From Pelomonas sp051857475 (lineage in GTDB: Bacteria; Pseudomonadota; Gammaproteobacteria; Burkholderiales; Burkholderiaceae_C): a stretch of 64,000 nucleotides of DNA. Each line of letters starts with the position of its first letter. Within the stretch, counting starts at the first letter, position 1. Made by a program: the position numbers and the translations under genes. Location: the NCBI RefSeq assembly GCF_051857475.1, contig NZ_JBPZGZ010000003.1, forward strand, positions 248,001 to 312,000, written 5' to 3'. Shown here piece by piece: positions 54,424 to 62,940 of this stretch. The notes under the pieces were generated by a model. It was given only the letters and a program-made list of their open reading frames with translations. It did no database searches and was not told where the DNA came from.

Positions 54424-55332
54424 ATGAAGTTCCCCCGATTCCTGTTCTTGTGCATGGCGCTGCTGTCCGGCCTGTGGCTGAGCACCGCCCAGGCCCTGCC
54501 CAATGTGGACGAGGTGCAGGCCGCGGTAAAGCGCGGCGACTACCCCGGCGCCGAGAAGATGATGCGCGAGGTCGTCGCGGCCAAGCCCGACAGCCCGCGC
54601 GCCCACTATGTGCTGGCCGAGATCCTGGCCCACACGCGCCAGTTCAACGAGGCCGCCGAGCATGTGCGCCGCGCCCGCGCCTTGGACCCGGCCATCAAGT
54701 TCGCGGACTCGACCCGCTTCAGCACCCTGGAGCAGTTGCTGCAGCGTGAACAGGCCGGCCTGGCCAAGTCCTCGGCGACGACGCCGGCCGTTGTCGACGC
54801 GCCGCCGCCGATGCGGGCGGCACCCGTCGAGCGCAGCAGCGGTGGCGGCGTGCCGGTCTGGCTGCTGGCCGTCGGCGCCATCGTCTTCATCTGGTTGGTC
54901 GCGCGCTGGATGCGCAATCGCGTCGCCGCGCAAAGCCAGCCCGCCATGGCCGGGAGTTATGGCGCGGGCGGCGGCTACGGCCAGGGGTATGGCCCTCAAG
55001 GCTATGGCCCGGGCGTGCCCCCCACGTCTGGCGGTCCCGGCCTGATGGGTGTGGGCCTGGCCGCGGCGGGTGGTGTGGCCGCCGGCATGCTGGCCGAGAA
55101 GCTGCTGCATGAAGGCCATGACGAGCGCAGCATCCCGCGCGACACGAATGCAGGCGGCAGCGGCTATCTGCCCGGCAGCTTCGGCTCCGGCGGCGACAGC
55201 GGTGCCGCCGATGAACTGACGCGCCGTGACATCGACTTCGGCAGCGGCGACGGCTGGGGCGGCGGCAGCGACGCTGGCGGCGGTGATTTCGGCGGCGGCG
55301 GCGACTCAGGCGGTGGCGGCGGCGACTGGTAA
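54424..55332 (+). CDS. TPR protein with Gly-rich C-terminal tail
   Basis: A 302-residue envelope protein from ATG 54424, with GAGGAG upstream. It has a signal peptide or anchor (residues 1-24), a tetratricopeptide-like helical region (about 27-95, with RAHYVLAEILAHTRQFNEAAEHV), a Pro/Ala linker, a membrane helix (about 143-160), a Gly/Tyr-rich stretch, a second hydrophobic Gly/Ala stretch near 205-222, and a tail made almost entirely of Gly, Ser and Asp. The layout resembles TPM-less envelope proteins with low-complexity Gly tails. The function is unknown. Confidence 0.8.
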   Translation: MKFPRFLFLCMALLSGLWLSTAQALPNVDEVQAAVKRGDYPGAEKMMREVVAAKPDSPRAHYVLAEILAHTRQFNEAAEHVRRARALDPAIKFADSTRFSTLEQLLQREQAGLAKSSATTPAVVDAPPPMRAAPVERSSGGGVPVWLLAVGAIVFIWLVARWMRNRVAAQSQPAMAGSYGAGGGYGQGYGPQGYGPGVPPTSGGPGLMGVGLAAAGGVAAGMLAEKLLHEGHDERSIPRDTNAGGSGYLPGSFGSGGDSGAADELTRRDIDFGSGDGWGGGSDAGGGDFGGGGDSGGGGGDW

Positions 55333-55363
55333 GTTCTCACGGGCCGGTGCGGGGGCGGCCCCT

Positions 55364-55369
55364 GATAAT
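55364..55369 (+). promoter_or_regulatory. Probable -10 element giving a leaderless acyltransferase transcript
   Basis: GATAAT ends eight bases before ATG 55378, with only C/G between and no ribosome-binding site. The same geometry occurs at pyrC, lpxC and the rnpB 5' end. Confidence 0.4.
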
Positions 55370-55377
55370 CCGCCCCC

Positions 55378-56028
55378 ATGACGCCAGCCGCATTTACCGG
55401 CCAGTTGCTCTCCTTCATCGCCCGTCTCATCACGGGTGCACAGGGCCACTGGAAGGGCTGCCCGCCGACGGCGGAGCAGCGCATCTACATCGCCAACCAC
55501 CAGAGCCATTTCGATCTCGTCCTGATCTGGGCCGCCTTCCCGCACGACCTGCGCGCCTCCACGCGCGCTATCGCCGCCCGCGACTACTGGACAACCAGCG
55601 CTTTCAAACGGTGGCTGACGACCTCGGTCTTCAACGCCATCTACGTCAGCCGCACGCGCAGCAAGCCCGACGAGGACCCGCTGGAGCCGCTGGCCGAGGC
55701 GCTCGCCAACGGCGACTCCCTGGTCATCTTTCCCGAAGGCACGCGCTCCAACAAGGGCAACCCGCAGCCTTTCAAGTCCGGCATCTATCACCTCGCCGAG
55801 CAGTTCCCGCATGTGCAGCTGATCCCGACTTGGATCGACAACGTGCAGCGTGTCATGCCCAAGGGCGAGGTCGTGCCGGTGCCCATCCTGTGCACGGTGA
55901 CCTTCGGCGCACCCATCCAGTTGCGCCCTGACGAGACCAAGGCCGACTTCCTGTGCCGGGCCCGCGAGGCCGTCATGGAGCAGCGCCCCGATCCCTACTG
56001 GGTCGGCCGCGAAGAGGAGGGCCACTGA
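55378..56028 (+). CDS. 1-acyl-glycerol-3-phosphate acyltransferase-like (PlsC family)
   Basis: A 216-residue acyltransferase. The catalytic NHQSHFD (H and D of the HX4D motif, near residue 40) and the acceptor-binding FPEGTRSNKG (near residue 120) are intact. The protein lacks a long N-terminal membrane segment and is probably peripheral at the inner membrane. Its stop overlaps the start of the CdsA-like gene by one base (TGATG), so the pair probably works in one lipid pathway. The housekeeping PlsC may be elsewhere. Confidence 0.88.
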   Translation: MTPAAFTGQLLSFIARLITGAQGHWKGCPPTAEQRIYIANHQSHFDLVLIWAAFPHDLRASTRAIAARDYWTTSAFKRWLTTSVFNAIYVSRTRSKPDEDPLEPLAEALANGDSLVIFPEGTRSNKGNPQPFKSGIYHLAEQFPHVQLIPTWIDNVQRVMPKGEVVPVPILCTVTFGAPIQLRPDETKADFLCRAREAVMEQRPDPYWVGREEEGH

Positions 56029-57008
56029 TGCGCTGGCTCAAGGCCCTGACGCCCAGCGAGCAGGTGGCGCTGCTCTTCGTCGTGCTGTTCGGCTTCCTGA
56101 TGCTGCTGACGGTAGGGCTGTTCCTGAACTCGCTGCGCGAACGCGAGAACGAGGACGAACGCCTGAAGTCGCAGCTGGCCTGGGAGCGGGTGCGCCGTGA
56201 CCTGCGCGCCGCCTGGATCGGCGGCTGCATGTTCTGGGTCGCCTGGATCTCGGGGCCGCTCGGCGCGACGCTGCTGTTCGCGCTGTTCTCCTTCCTGGCG
56301 TTGCGCGAGTTCATCACGCTGGTGCACACCGAGCGCAGCGACCACCGCACGCTGATCGTCGCCTTCTTCGTGCTGCTGCCCATCCAGTACATGATCTGCG
56401 GCACGCGCTTCTTCGACCTGTTCACGGTCTTCCTGCCGGTCTATGGCTTCCTGGTGCTGCCCATCGTCAGCGCACTGGCCGGCGACCCGCGCCGCTTCCT
56501 GGAGCGAAACGCCAAGATCCAGTGGGGCGTCATGGTCTGCGTCTACGGCCTGTCGCATGCGCCGGCCCTGCTGCTGCTGGACATCCCCGGCAATACCGGA
56601 CGCGGCGCCTTCCTGCTGTTCTTCCTGGTCATGGTGGTGGCGGCCTCGCAGATCGCACAGGAGATCGCCACCCGCACCTTGCGCCGCCGCCCGGTGGCCC
56701 GGCAGATCAGCCGCAGCTACTCGATGCGGGCCTGGTGGATAGGCACCCTGACCGGCGCGCTGGCCGGCCTGCTGCTGTACTGGATCACGCCCTTCAAGGC
56801 CGGCCAGGCCCTGGCCATGGCCTTCCTGACCGCGGGCGCTGCCGGCTTCGGCGGCCTGGTCATGAAGGCGCTGAAGAAGGATGCCGGCGTGCTGTACTGG
56901 GGCAACCGCAGCTCCATCACCGGCGCCGTCGGCCTGCTCGACCGCATCGCCGTGCTGTGCTTTGCAGCGCCCGTGCTCTTCCATTCAGCCAACTGGTACT
57001 ACCGGTGA
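56028..57008 (+). CDS. Divergent CdsA-family (phosphatidate cytidylyltransferase-like) membrane protein
   Basis: A 326-residue polytopic membrane protein with eight or nine helices. The C-terminal part aligns with the CdsA signature, including KKDAG, a later LLDRI and the ending FAAPVLFH. It departs at key positions: the usual HGG is replaced by TGAVG, the aspartate after LDRI is alanine, and the GVKDxG aspartate is lost (GVLYWGN). CdsA normally makes CDP-diacylglycerol. These changes suggest altered activity, as in YnbB-type paralogues. It is coupled to the acyltransferase gene. The housekeeping cdsA of this group usually sits elsewhere, beside frr and dxr. Confidence 0.82.
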   Translation: MRWLKALTPSEQVALLFVVLFGFLMLLTVGLFLNSLRERENEDERLKSQLAWERVRRDLRAAWIGGCMFWVAWISGPLGATLLFALFSFLALREFITLVHTERSDHRTLIVAFFVLLPIQYMICGTRFFDLFTVFLPVYGFLVLPIVSALAGDPRRFLERNAKIQWGVMVCVYGLSHAPALLLLDIPGNTGRGAFLLFFLVMVVAASQIAQEIATRTLRRRPVARQISRSYSMRAWWIGTLTGALAGLLLYWITPFKAGQALAMAFLTAGAAGFGGLVMKALKKDAGVLYWGNRSSITGAVGLLDRIAVLCFAAPVLFHSANWYYR

Positions 57009-57248
57009 CATGAAGGAGCCCCTCGCCCAGCCTTGCCGCGCTGAACGCGGGCAAGCCCGGTCGGTCTTGCAGACCGCGCAGCCGACAGAGCGTCTGCTCT
57101 TCGGCAGGCACGGCAAGTCCACAGGACTTGCCGTGTCCGGCCTCAGCCCTCGAGGGGACAGCGATGCTTGCCGGATCGACCGGCAAGCACATCGCCAGAG
57201 CGGGCCGGCTAGGGAGCGGCCCGGCGCTCGGCCCGTGGGGAGCGCGGT
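57009..57248. other. Hairpin-rich spacer between CdsA-like gene and ruvC
   Basis: 240 bases with no credible gene but at least five inverted repeats in series: CTTGCCGCG/CGCGGGCAAG near 57031-57056, CGGTC/GACCG near 57060-57075, an AGAGC/GCTCT stem flanked by GCCGA/TCGGC near 57080-57105, a 14-bp stem at 57107-57137 (core GGCAAGTCC/GGACTTGCC, loop ACA), and the 88-bp repeat at 57147-57234. Such density suggests a composite mobile repeat or a structured untranslated region. Confidence 0.7.
57147..57234 (-). repeat. Structured dispersed repeat, copy 2 (upstream of ruvC, inverted)
   Basis: The second copy of the element at 33299-33385, in opposite orientation. It keeps the end-to-end pairing CGGGCCG/CGGCCCG, the invariant GGCGATGTGC and GCATCGC flanks, and a perfect 10-bp hairpin (TGCTTGCCGG with CCGGCAAGCA, loop TCGAT on its own strand). 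Relative to copy 1, three stem pairs have switched, each keeping base-pairing. The final small hairpin is reduced to CCCTCGAGGG. Confidence 0.8.
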
Positions 57249-57797
57249 ATGAGAATTCTGGGTATCGACCCTGGCCTGCAGACGACCGGTTTTGGTGTCA
57301 TTGACGCCGAGGGGTCCCGTCTGGCCTATGTCGCCAGCGGCACCATCAAGACCAGCGCCGTCGCCGTGGGCGACCTGCCGGCGCGGCTGAAGATCCTGTT
57401 CGACGGCATCCGCGAGGTCACGGCGCGCTACCAGCCGCAGTGCGCCGCCGTCGAGATCGTCTTCGTCAACGTGAACCCGCAGTCCACGCTGCTGCTGGGC
57501 CAGGCCCGCGGTGCGGCGCTGGCGGCGCTGGTGTCGGCCGAACTCGCCGTCAACGAGTACACGGCCACCCAGATGAAGAAGGCCATCGTCGGCCATGGAC
57601 AGGCCAAGAAGGAGCAGATCCAGGCCATGGTGCAGCGCCTGCTGAACCTGCCCGGCGTGCCCGGCAAGGACGCCGCCGACGCGCTGGGTCTGGCCATCAT
57701 GCATGCGCATGCGCGCACCAGCTTCGAGGCCATGAGCCGCAGCACCACGCTGCAGCGCCGCCAGCACGCCCAGTTCAAGGGTGGTCGGACCTACTGA
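57249..57797 (+). CDS. ruvC: Holliday junction endonuclease RuvC
   Basis: The resolvase that cuts Holliday junctions with RuvAB. The 182 residues show the catalytic aspartate in ILGIDPGLQTTGFG (D7), VEIVFVNVNPQSTLLLGQARGA with the glutamate near residue 70, and the C-terminal GKDAADALGLAIMHAH with the last two acidic residues. ATG 57249 gives the standard N-terminus. No clear ribosome-binding site is seen. The ruvA and ruvB genes are not in this window. The upstream spacer is packed with hairpins. Confidence 0.96.
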   Translation: MRILGIDPGLQTTGFGVIDAEGSRLAYVASGTIKTSAVAVGDLPARLKILFDGIREVTARYQPQCAAVEIVFVNVNPQSTLLLGQARGAALAALVSAELAVNEYTATQMKKAIVGHGQAKKEQIQAMVQRLLNLPGVPGKDAADALGLAIMHAHARTSFEAMSRSTTLQRRQHAQFKGGRTY

Positions 57798-57805
57798 AAA
57801 CAAAA

Positions 57806-57825
57806 AGCCCCGCCGAAGCGGGGCT
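57806..57825 (-). terminator. Rho-independent terminator of the minus-strand PEP-CTERM unit
   Basis: AGCCCCGC and GCGGGGCT form a perfect 8-bp stem. Reading the minus strand it is followed by TTTTTGTTTTC, a textbook terminator for the gene at 57845-58336. In the plus direction no T-run follows, so it would terminate ruvC transcripts poorly. Confidence 0.88.
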
Positions 57826-57844
57826 GGTCGCGAGGGCCTGAAGC

Positions 57845-58336
57845 TCAGGCGGCCTTGCGGCGGCGCGAGAACCAGCCGGCGCCACCCAGGGCACCCAGGG
57901 TCAGGGCCAGCGAAGCCGGCTCGGGCAGCGGCGCGGCCTGCGTGACCACGTAGCCGCCGCTGCTCAGATTGCCGTTCACCGGGTTGTAGAAAAGGTAAGC
58001 ATCGGTTGTGTCCATGCTGCCAGAGGCCATGCTCAGGTCGAAACCGGCACCCGAGGTGGCGTAGCTCAGGCCGAGGAAGACGCCGTCCTGGAAGTCGGCC
58101 GTCGCGGCGGCATTCAGCGAGAAATGCATCGCCAGGAAGTCCAGCGAGAAGGCCGTCAAAGAGAGGCTTTCGAAGCCACTGCTGGTCAGGCCAGAGGCGT
58201 CGTAGTCGAAGCTGCCGGTGAAGGCCTGGCCGGTTTGCGGGCCGGCATCGATGGCGCCGCTGAACTGGTAGTCGGCGTGCGCGGCGGTGGTCAGCAGCGT
58301 GGCCGCGGCGGCGAGGAGGAGAGGGCGGAACTTCAT
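57845..58336 (-). CDS. PEP-CTERM sorting domain protein
   Basis: A 163-residue exported protein. It has a signal peptide (residues 1-21, ending AHA), a beta-rich middle part of no known family, and a C-terminal sorting signal: LPEPASLALTLGALGGAGWF followed by RRRKAA. The PEP-CTERM signal is cut by an exosortase, which is usually encoded with exopolysaccharide genes elsewhere. The product is therefore expected at the cell surface or in the extracellular matrix. It lies 14 bases after the nuclease gene on the same strand and ends at a strong terminator. Confidence 0.9.
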   Translation of the reverse strand: MKFRPLLLAAAATLLTTAAHADYQFSGAIDAGPQTGQAFTGSFDYDASGLTSSGFESLSLTAFSLDFLAMHFSLNAAATADFQDGVFLGLSYATSGAGFDLSMASGSMDTTDAYLFYNPVNGNLSSGGYVVTQAAPLPEPASLALTLGALGGAGWFSRRRKAA

Positions 58337-58350
58337 GTTGTTATGGCCTT

Positions 58351-61300
58351 TCAGAACTTGAACGAGGTGGCGTTGATGGCGCTGCAGAGGACGCTCTTGA
58401 GCTTGACCACCGGGCGCGAGGCGGCGGAGCCGGTCGGGCCGTCAGGGTCGTAGCCGATCAGGGCGCCGTCGGCCTGGTTGGTGCAGGTGACGTGGCCGCT
58501 GGCGAGCGGGTCGGCGCTGGTGATGCCCACGTTCTTCAGCATGTCGGTGAACACCAAGGTGTCCTGGCCGGGCTTGAAGTCGGTGATGGTGTCCAGGCCA
58601 TCGGCGCCGGTGCGGTAGACGAACTGGTTCTTGCCACCCTTGCCGGTCATCGTGTCGCGGCCCAGGCCGCCTTCGATGATGTCATCACCGTCGGTGCCCA
58701 CGAGAGTGTCATTGCCCGCACCGCCGGTGATGTTCTTGACCAGGTTCAGGCCCATGACCATGGGATCATGGTCAGACGAACGGTAGGCCGTGGGCGTGTA
58801 GTAGTCGGGGCTGCCGGTCGTGTTGGCGCCGAAGACCTTGAACTCGGTGTTGTAGTCCAGCACGATGGGCTCGTCGGCGTTGATGTGCCACGAGGTCGCA
58901 TACACCACCTTGGACAGCAGACCGGCCGTGACGAGACCGTGGTCCAGGCGACCCGAGGTGCCGTCGAAGATGTAGCTCCAGTCGGTCGGGTCGAAGTGGG
59001 CCACCGCGTCGACGATGGCGCCGCTGTTGGTCAGCGTGTCGATCGGGTCTTCCTGGCCGTGGGAGTTGAAGTCACCCAGCAGCACCACGTCCTGCGCACC
59101 GGTCGTGCCCTGCACCTGGGTCAGGAAGCTCTTGAGCTGCACGGCCTGCTGCACGCGGGTCGCGTTCCAGCAGCCCTGCAGGCCGTCGTCGGCATCGGGG
59201 CTGTTGGCGCCCGGGCACGAGCCCTTGCTCTTCAGGTGGTTGACGATGACGGCGAACTTGGCGCCGTTGGGCGTCGTGAAGGCCTGGGCGAAGGGCGCGC
59301 GGTTGTTGATCGGGGCCGGGTCGGAGATGGACGCGCCGTTGAGCGTGAGCTTGCCCGGCTTGTAGATCATCGCGACGCGGATGGCATCGTCGCTCGAGCC
59401 CTGGGCGGGTTGCGGCACGACGGCATAGGTGCCGGCGCCGAGCTGGGCGTTGAGCAGGTCGACCAGGTGCTGCACCGTGGTGTCGCCGTTGTTCTGGATC
59501 TCCATCAGGCCGACGACGTCGGCGTTCAGGCCGGAGAGGTTGGCCACCGTCTTGGCGCGCTGGCGCTGGAATTCGGTGAAGTTGTCGGCGCCGCGGCAGT
59601 TGGACTTGGACACCGAGCCGCCCAGCGAGCAGCCCTGGCCGGTCTGGCCGAGGTAGTTGGTGCCGTCGGTGAAGGTGGTGAAGAAGTTCAGCACGTTGGC
59701 GCTGGCGATGCGCACATTGCCGCCGCTGACCTGGGGCGTGGCCGTGCGCGGGTTGGTGCGCGCGAAGCTCGGGTCGATCGTCGGCTGGATGCGGTACAGA
59801 CCGAAGCCGCTGGTGCTGGACGTGGCCAGGCCGAAGTCGATGACGCCAGTGACCGAGTCGATGGTGTCGCCGGCGCGGACGGTGTTGTCCTGGCCAATGT
59901 AGGGCGTCGGGTTGACGTTCTGGCGGCTGGTGCCGTCGTCCAGCAGGATGGTGCGGCGCTGGTTGTCGGCCTGCAGGGCCAGCGCGTCAGGGCCGGGGCG
60001 CAGCACATTGGTGGGCGTGTTCAGGCGCGGGCCGGCGGCAATGGTCAGCTGGCCATATTGGCCCAGGAAGGCGTTCTGCTGCACGGTCAACGGGCCACGC
60101 AGCGTGACCAGCATGCCCTCGAAGGCCTCCAGGCCATTGGTCGGCAGCGTTGCGAGATCGACTTCCACCGGGGCGATGGCGTTGCCGCTGCTTTGCACCA
60201 CGATGCTGGTCGGGCCGGTGAGTTGCGTCATCGGACGCGTGGACGTGCTGGGGTTGGCGGCGCTGCCGGGGTTGAACTCGGCCACGGTGGCGGACAGCTG
60301 GAGGGCCTGGCCAACGGACACCGTCGGCGCCACGCTGGTGAAGACGAAGATGCCGTCCGACGTCGCCGGGTTGCCGTCACCGAGCGGGTCCTGCAGGAAG
60401 AAGCCGTTGTTGGTCAGCTTGGTGACCACGCCGGTGGTGGTCACGGCCTGGCCGAGCAGGGGGCTCTGCGCACCATTGCCCTGGATGTTGTAGATGGCCG
60501 TGATGCCGGTGACGCTGACCTTGAACGTGCAGCTGGCCGTCTGCGCCTGATCGTTGTCCCACTTGAGGTTGAGCGTGTAGCTGCCGGCCGGCACGTTGCC
60601 CGCGATATTGATGGCCTGGGTGGCCGTGTCGCCAGCGGCGCCGGCGGGCACAAAGCTGCCCAGCGTGATGCCGGCAGGCCAGGGCGTCGGCGCCTCGACC
60701 TTGCTGGCCGCGTTGACGCGGCTGTCGGCGTCGGTGGCCGACACGTTGAAGCTGCCGGCCGTGCCGGAGGCGGTGGCGCCGTCCGGGCAGCTCGGCACGA
60801 TGGGCTGGTTGATGGGGGCGCCACAGCTGACTGCCGCCGTGGCGCTGTTGCGCGGCGAGGGCGCGCCGGTCGTGAAGTCGGCGGCGTTGTTGTTGGTGTC
60901 GGTGCAGCCACCGGCAGCGCGCAGCGCGGCGGTCGATGCCGACAGCCCAGCAGCGGGGCTGCCCTCGACGGGCGTTGCAGCACCGAAGGAGAGGATGTCT
61001 TCGACGCCGGTCGGCGCGGCGACGGCGGGCAGCGTCGTGCCATTGGTCACCAGGGCGACCTTGCCGGCCGAGCCGCTGAGGTTGATGCTGCCGTCGAGGT
61101 CGGTCGTGGGCAGGGCCGCACCGTTGGCGCCGCCGGAGGCCTCGCCGATCAGGTAGTAGCGGCCCGGCTGCAGCACCGTGCCCGCCGGGATGAGGGTCTT
61201 GTTGGTCCAGCTGGTGCCGGTGGCCGACGCGTATTGCACCGACCAGCCGCCGATCGTCACCGGCGTCGAGCCGGCGTTGAACAGCTCGATGTAGTCGCGC

Positions 61301-61428
61301 GCCAGCACGGCGTTGGCGTTGCCGCCCGCCCCGTACACCTGGCTGATGACGACACCGCTGGTCGAGGCCAGCACGGCGGGGGCAGCAAACGCCGCCGCGA
61401 GAAGGGACACCAGGGTTTTCAGTTGCAT
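58351..61428 (-). CDS. Extracellular ExeM/NucH-type endonuclease with C-terminal RTX repeats
   Basis: A 1025-residue secreted protein. A Sec signal peptide (1-21) is followed by a lamin-tail-like domain (about 25-150), a proline/serine region, an Ig-like segment, and an OB-fold-like domain (about 315-425). A long endonuclease/exonuclease/phosphatase domain follows (about 565-895), with MEIQNNGD, VNHLKSKGSC, LLGDFNSH and YRSSDHDPM carrying the catalytic acids and histidines. The C-terminus holds RTX-type calcium repeats (GGAGNDTLVG, GDDIIEGGLGRD) to about residue 965. The family degrades extracellular DNA. RTX repeats normally mark type I secretion, yet a Sec signal is present. The PEP-CTERM gene lies just downstream. 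Confidence 0.92.
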   Translation of the reverse strand: MQLKTLVSLLAAAFAAPAVLASTSGVVISQVYGAGGNANAVLARDYIELFNAGSTPVTIGGWSVQYASATGTSWTNKTLIPAGTVLQPGRYYLIGEASGGANGAALPTTDLDGSINLSGSAGKVALVTNGTTLPAVAAPTGVEDILSFGAATPVEGSPAAGLSASTAALRAAGGCTDTNNNAADFTTGAPSPRNSATAAVSCGAPINQPIVPSCPDGATASGTAGSFNVSATDADSRVNAASKVEAPTPWPAGITLGSFVPAGAAGDTATQAINIAGNVPAGSYTLNLKWDNDQAQTASCTFKVSVTGITAIYNIQGNGAQSPLLGQAVTTTGVVTKLTNNGFFLQDPLGDGNPATSDGIFVFTSVAPTVSVGQALQLSATVAEFNPGSAANPSTSTRPMTQLTGPTSIVVQSSGNAIAPVEVDLATLPTNGLEAFEGMLVTLRGPLTVQQNAFLGQYGQLTIAAGPRLNTPTNVLRPGPDALALQADNQRRTILLDDGTSRQNVNPTPYIGQDNTVRAGDTIDSVTGVIDFGLATSSTSGFGLYRIQPTIDPSFARTNPRTATPQVSGGNVRIASANVLNFFTTFTDGTNYLGQTGQGCSLGGSVSKSNCRGADNFTEFQRQRAKTVANLSGLNADVVGLMEIQNNGDTTVQHLVDLLNAQLGAGTYAVVPQPAQGSSDDAIRVAMIYKPGKLTLNGASISDPAPINNRAPFAQAFTTPNGAKFAVIVNHLKSKGSCPGANSPDADDGLQGCWNATRVQQAVQLKSFLTQVQGTTGAQDVVLLGDFNSHGQEDPIDTLTNSGAIVDAVAHFDPTDWSYIFDGTSGRLDHGLVTAGLLSKVVYATSWHINADEPIVLDYNTEFKVFGANTTGSPDYYTPTAYRSSDHDPMVMGLNLVKNITGGAGNDTLVGTDGDDIIEGGLGRDTMTGKGGKNQFVYRTGADGLDTITDFKPGQDTLVFTDMLKNVGITSADPLASGHVTCTNQADGALIGYDPDGPTGSAASRPVVKLKSVLCSAINATSFKF

Positions 61429-61533
61429 GACGGGTTAGTAAAAATTGCCCAAAACGGGGCGCATGCTATTGATCCTTCGTGACGATTTGATCCACCGCAT
61501 TCAAGGGGGGTGTCTCGGGCATCATCCCGGCCC
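61429..61533. other. Divergent spacer between nuclease and symporter genes
   Basis: 105 bases between divergent genes. On the minus strand TACTAA lies eight bases before the nuclease ATG and could be a -10 box of a leaderless transcript. No clear promoter is visible for the symporter, and its ribosome-binding site is poor. Confidence 0.3.
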
Positions 61534-62940
61534 ATGTCGCCTGCACTGCTTTTGCTCGGGGTTCTCACCTATTTCGCTGGCCTTTTGGTGCTGGCGAGGT
61601 GCGTCTCGCACGGTTCCGGGGCTGAGGGTTTCTATGTGGGGGGCAGGGAAAGTCCCTGGCCGGTCGTTGCCTTCGGAATGATCGGGACGTCGCTGTCCGG
61701 CGTCACTTTCATCAGCGTGCCGGGTTCGGTGGCAGCGAATGGCTTCACGTATCTGCAGATCGCGCTGGGCCAGGTGGTGGGCTATGCCGTCATCGCCCTC
61801 GTGCTGCTGCCCGCCTATCACCGGCTCAAGCTCGCTTCCATCTACGGCTTGCTCGGCGAGCGTCTCGGGCCGGCGGCCCAGCGCCTGGGTTCGGCTTACT
61901 TCGTGCTGAGCCGCACGCTGGGCGCGACGGCGCGCCTCTACCTCGTCGTGCAGGTGCTGCACACGCTGGTCCTCGCACCCCTGGGCGTGCCCTTCGCCTT
62001 GGGCGCGGCGGTCGTGCTGGCCATGATCCTGCTCTACACCGTCGAGGGCGGCGTGAAGGCGCTGGTGTGGACCGACACGCTGCAGACGGCCGGCATGCTG
62101 ACCGGCCTCGTTGTCTGCACGGCGCTGCTGTGGCGCGCCGATGCCTTCGGCCAGCTCGATGCCGTTGGCCTGTCGCGGATTTGGGTCGGCGACCCGCTGA
62201 GCCGCGACTTCTCGGCCAAGGCCTTGCTGGCCGGCATGTTCATCGCCATCGCGATGACGGGGCTGGACCAGGAAATGATGCAGAAAAGCCTGTCGGTGGC
62301 CAGGCTGCGTGATGCGCAGAAGAACATGCTCGTGCTGGCCGTGCTGATGCTGGTCGTCGTCGCAGCCTTTCTGCTGCTGGGTGGGCTGCTGACGCTGTAC
62401 GCCCGCGAGCATGGCCTGGCCGTGAGCGGCGACGCGCTCTTCCCCACCGTCGTCATGCAGCACCTGCCGGCCTGGGTGCAGGTCGTCTTCGTGCTGGCCC
62501 TGGTGTCGGCCCTGCTGCCCAGTGCCGACGGTGCGTTGACGGCGTTGACGGCCAGCACCTGCCTGGACCTGCTGCGCATCCCGCGCGAGGACGTGCGCAC
62601 GCGCCGGCACGTGCACCTGGGCTTTGCGGTGCTTTTCCTGCTCCTGGTGCTGGGCTTCAAGGCCCTGGACAGCGCCAGCATGATCTACCTGATCCTGAAG
62701 CTGGCGGGCTACACCTATGGGCCGCTGCTGGGGCTGTTCGCGTTTGCGATGTTCACGCCGCGGGCGGTGTCGGCCCGCGTGTTGATCGGTGTCTGCGTCG
62801 CCGCGCCGTTGTTGTGTGCGGTGCTTGATTTCGGTCAGCCCTGGGGTGGGTATCAGATCGGGTTGGAGTTGCTGCTGTTGAACGGGTTGCTGACCTGGGC
62901 GGGCCTCAGGCTGCTTCCGATGCGGCCGACGTCGCCATGA
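61534..62940 (+). CDS. Sodium:solute symporter family protein
   Basis: A 468-residue inner-membrane transporter with about 13 helices. The family features are GREAESPWPVVAF-like residues after TM1 (GGRESPWPVVAFGMIGTSLSG), the aromatic loop before TM3, and GLDQEMMQKSLSV near residue 245, typical of the SSS family. The solute is not predictable; relatives carry sugars, proline, pantothenate or organic acids with sodium. ATG 61534 is preferred. GTG 61510 in frame would add eight residues. The 3' end overlaps the GrpB gene by four bases. Confidence 0.88.
   Translation: MSPALLLLGVLTYFAGLLVLARCVSHGSGAEGFYVGGRESPWPVVAFGMIGTSLSGVTFISVPGSVAANGFTYLQIALGQVVGYAVIALVLLPAYHRLKLASIYGLLGERLGPAAQRLGSAYFVLSRTLGATARLYLVVQVLHTLVLAPLGVPFALGAAVVLAMILLYTVEGGVKALVWTDTLQTAGMLTGLVVCTALLWRADAFGQLDAVGLSRIWVGDPLSRDFSAKALLAGMFIAIAMTGLDQEMMQKSLSVARLRDAQKNMLVLAVLMLVVVAAFLLLGGLLTLYAREHGLAVSGDALFPTVVMQHLPAWVQVVFVLALVSALLPSADGALTALTASTCLDLLRIPREDVRTRRHVHLGFAVLFLLLVLGFKALDSASMIYLILKLAGYTYGPLLGLFAFAMFTPRAVSARVLIGVCVAAPLLCAVLDFGQPWGGYQIGLELLLLNGLLTWAGLRLLPMRPTSP

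Noticed and set aside
56881..57252. Open frames through the spacer upstream of ruvC
   Set aside because: They cross a series of perfect hairpins and the 88-bp repeat; nothing in them looks like a protein.
58492..61482. A 996-codon open frame on the plus strand
   Set aside because: It lies wholly antisense to the recognised secreted nuclease; its Val/Gly/Ala-rich sequence is the usual mirror of a high-GC gene and has no domain.
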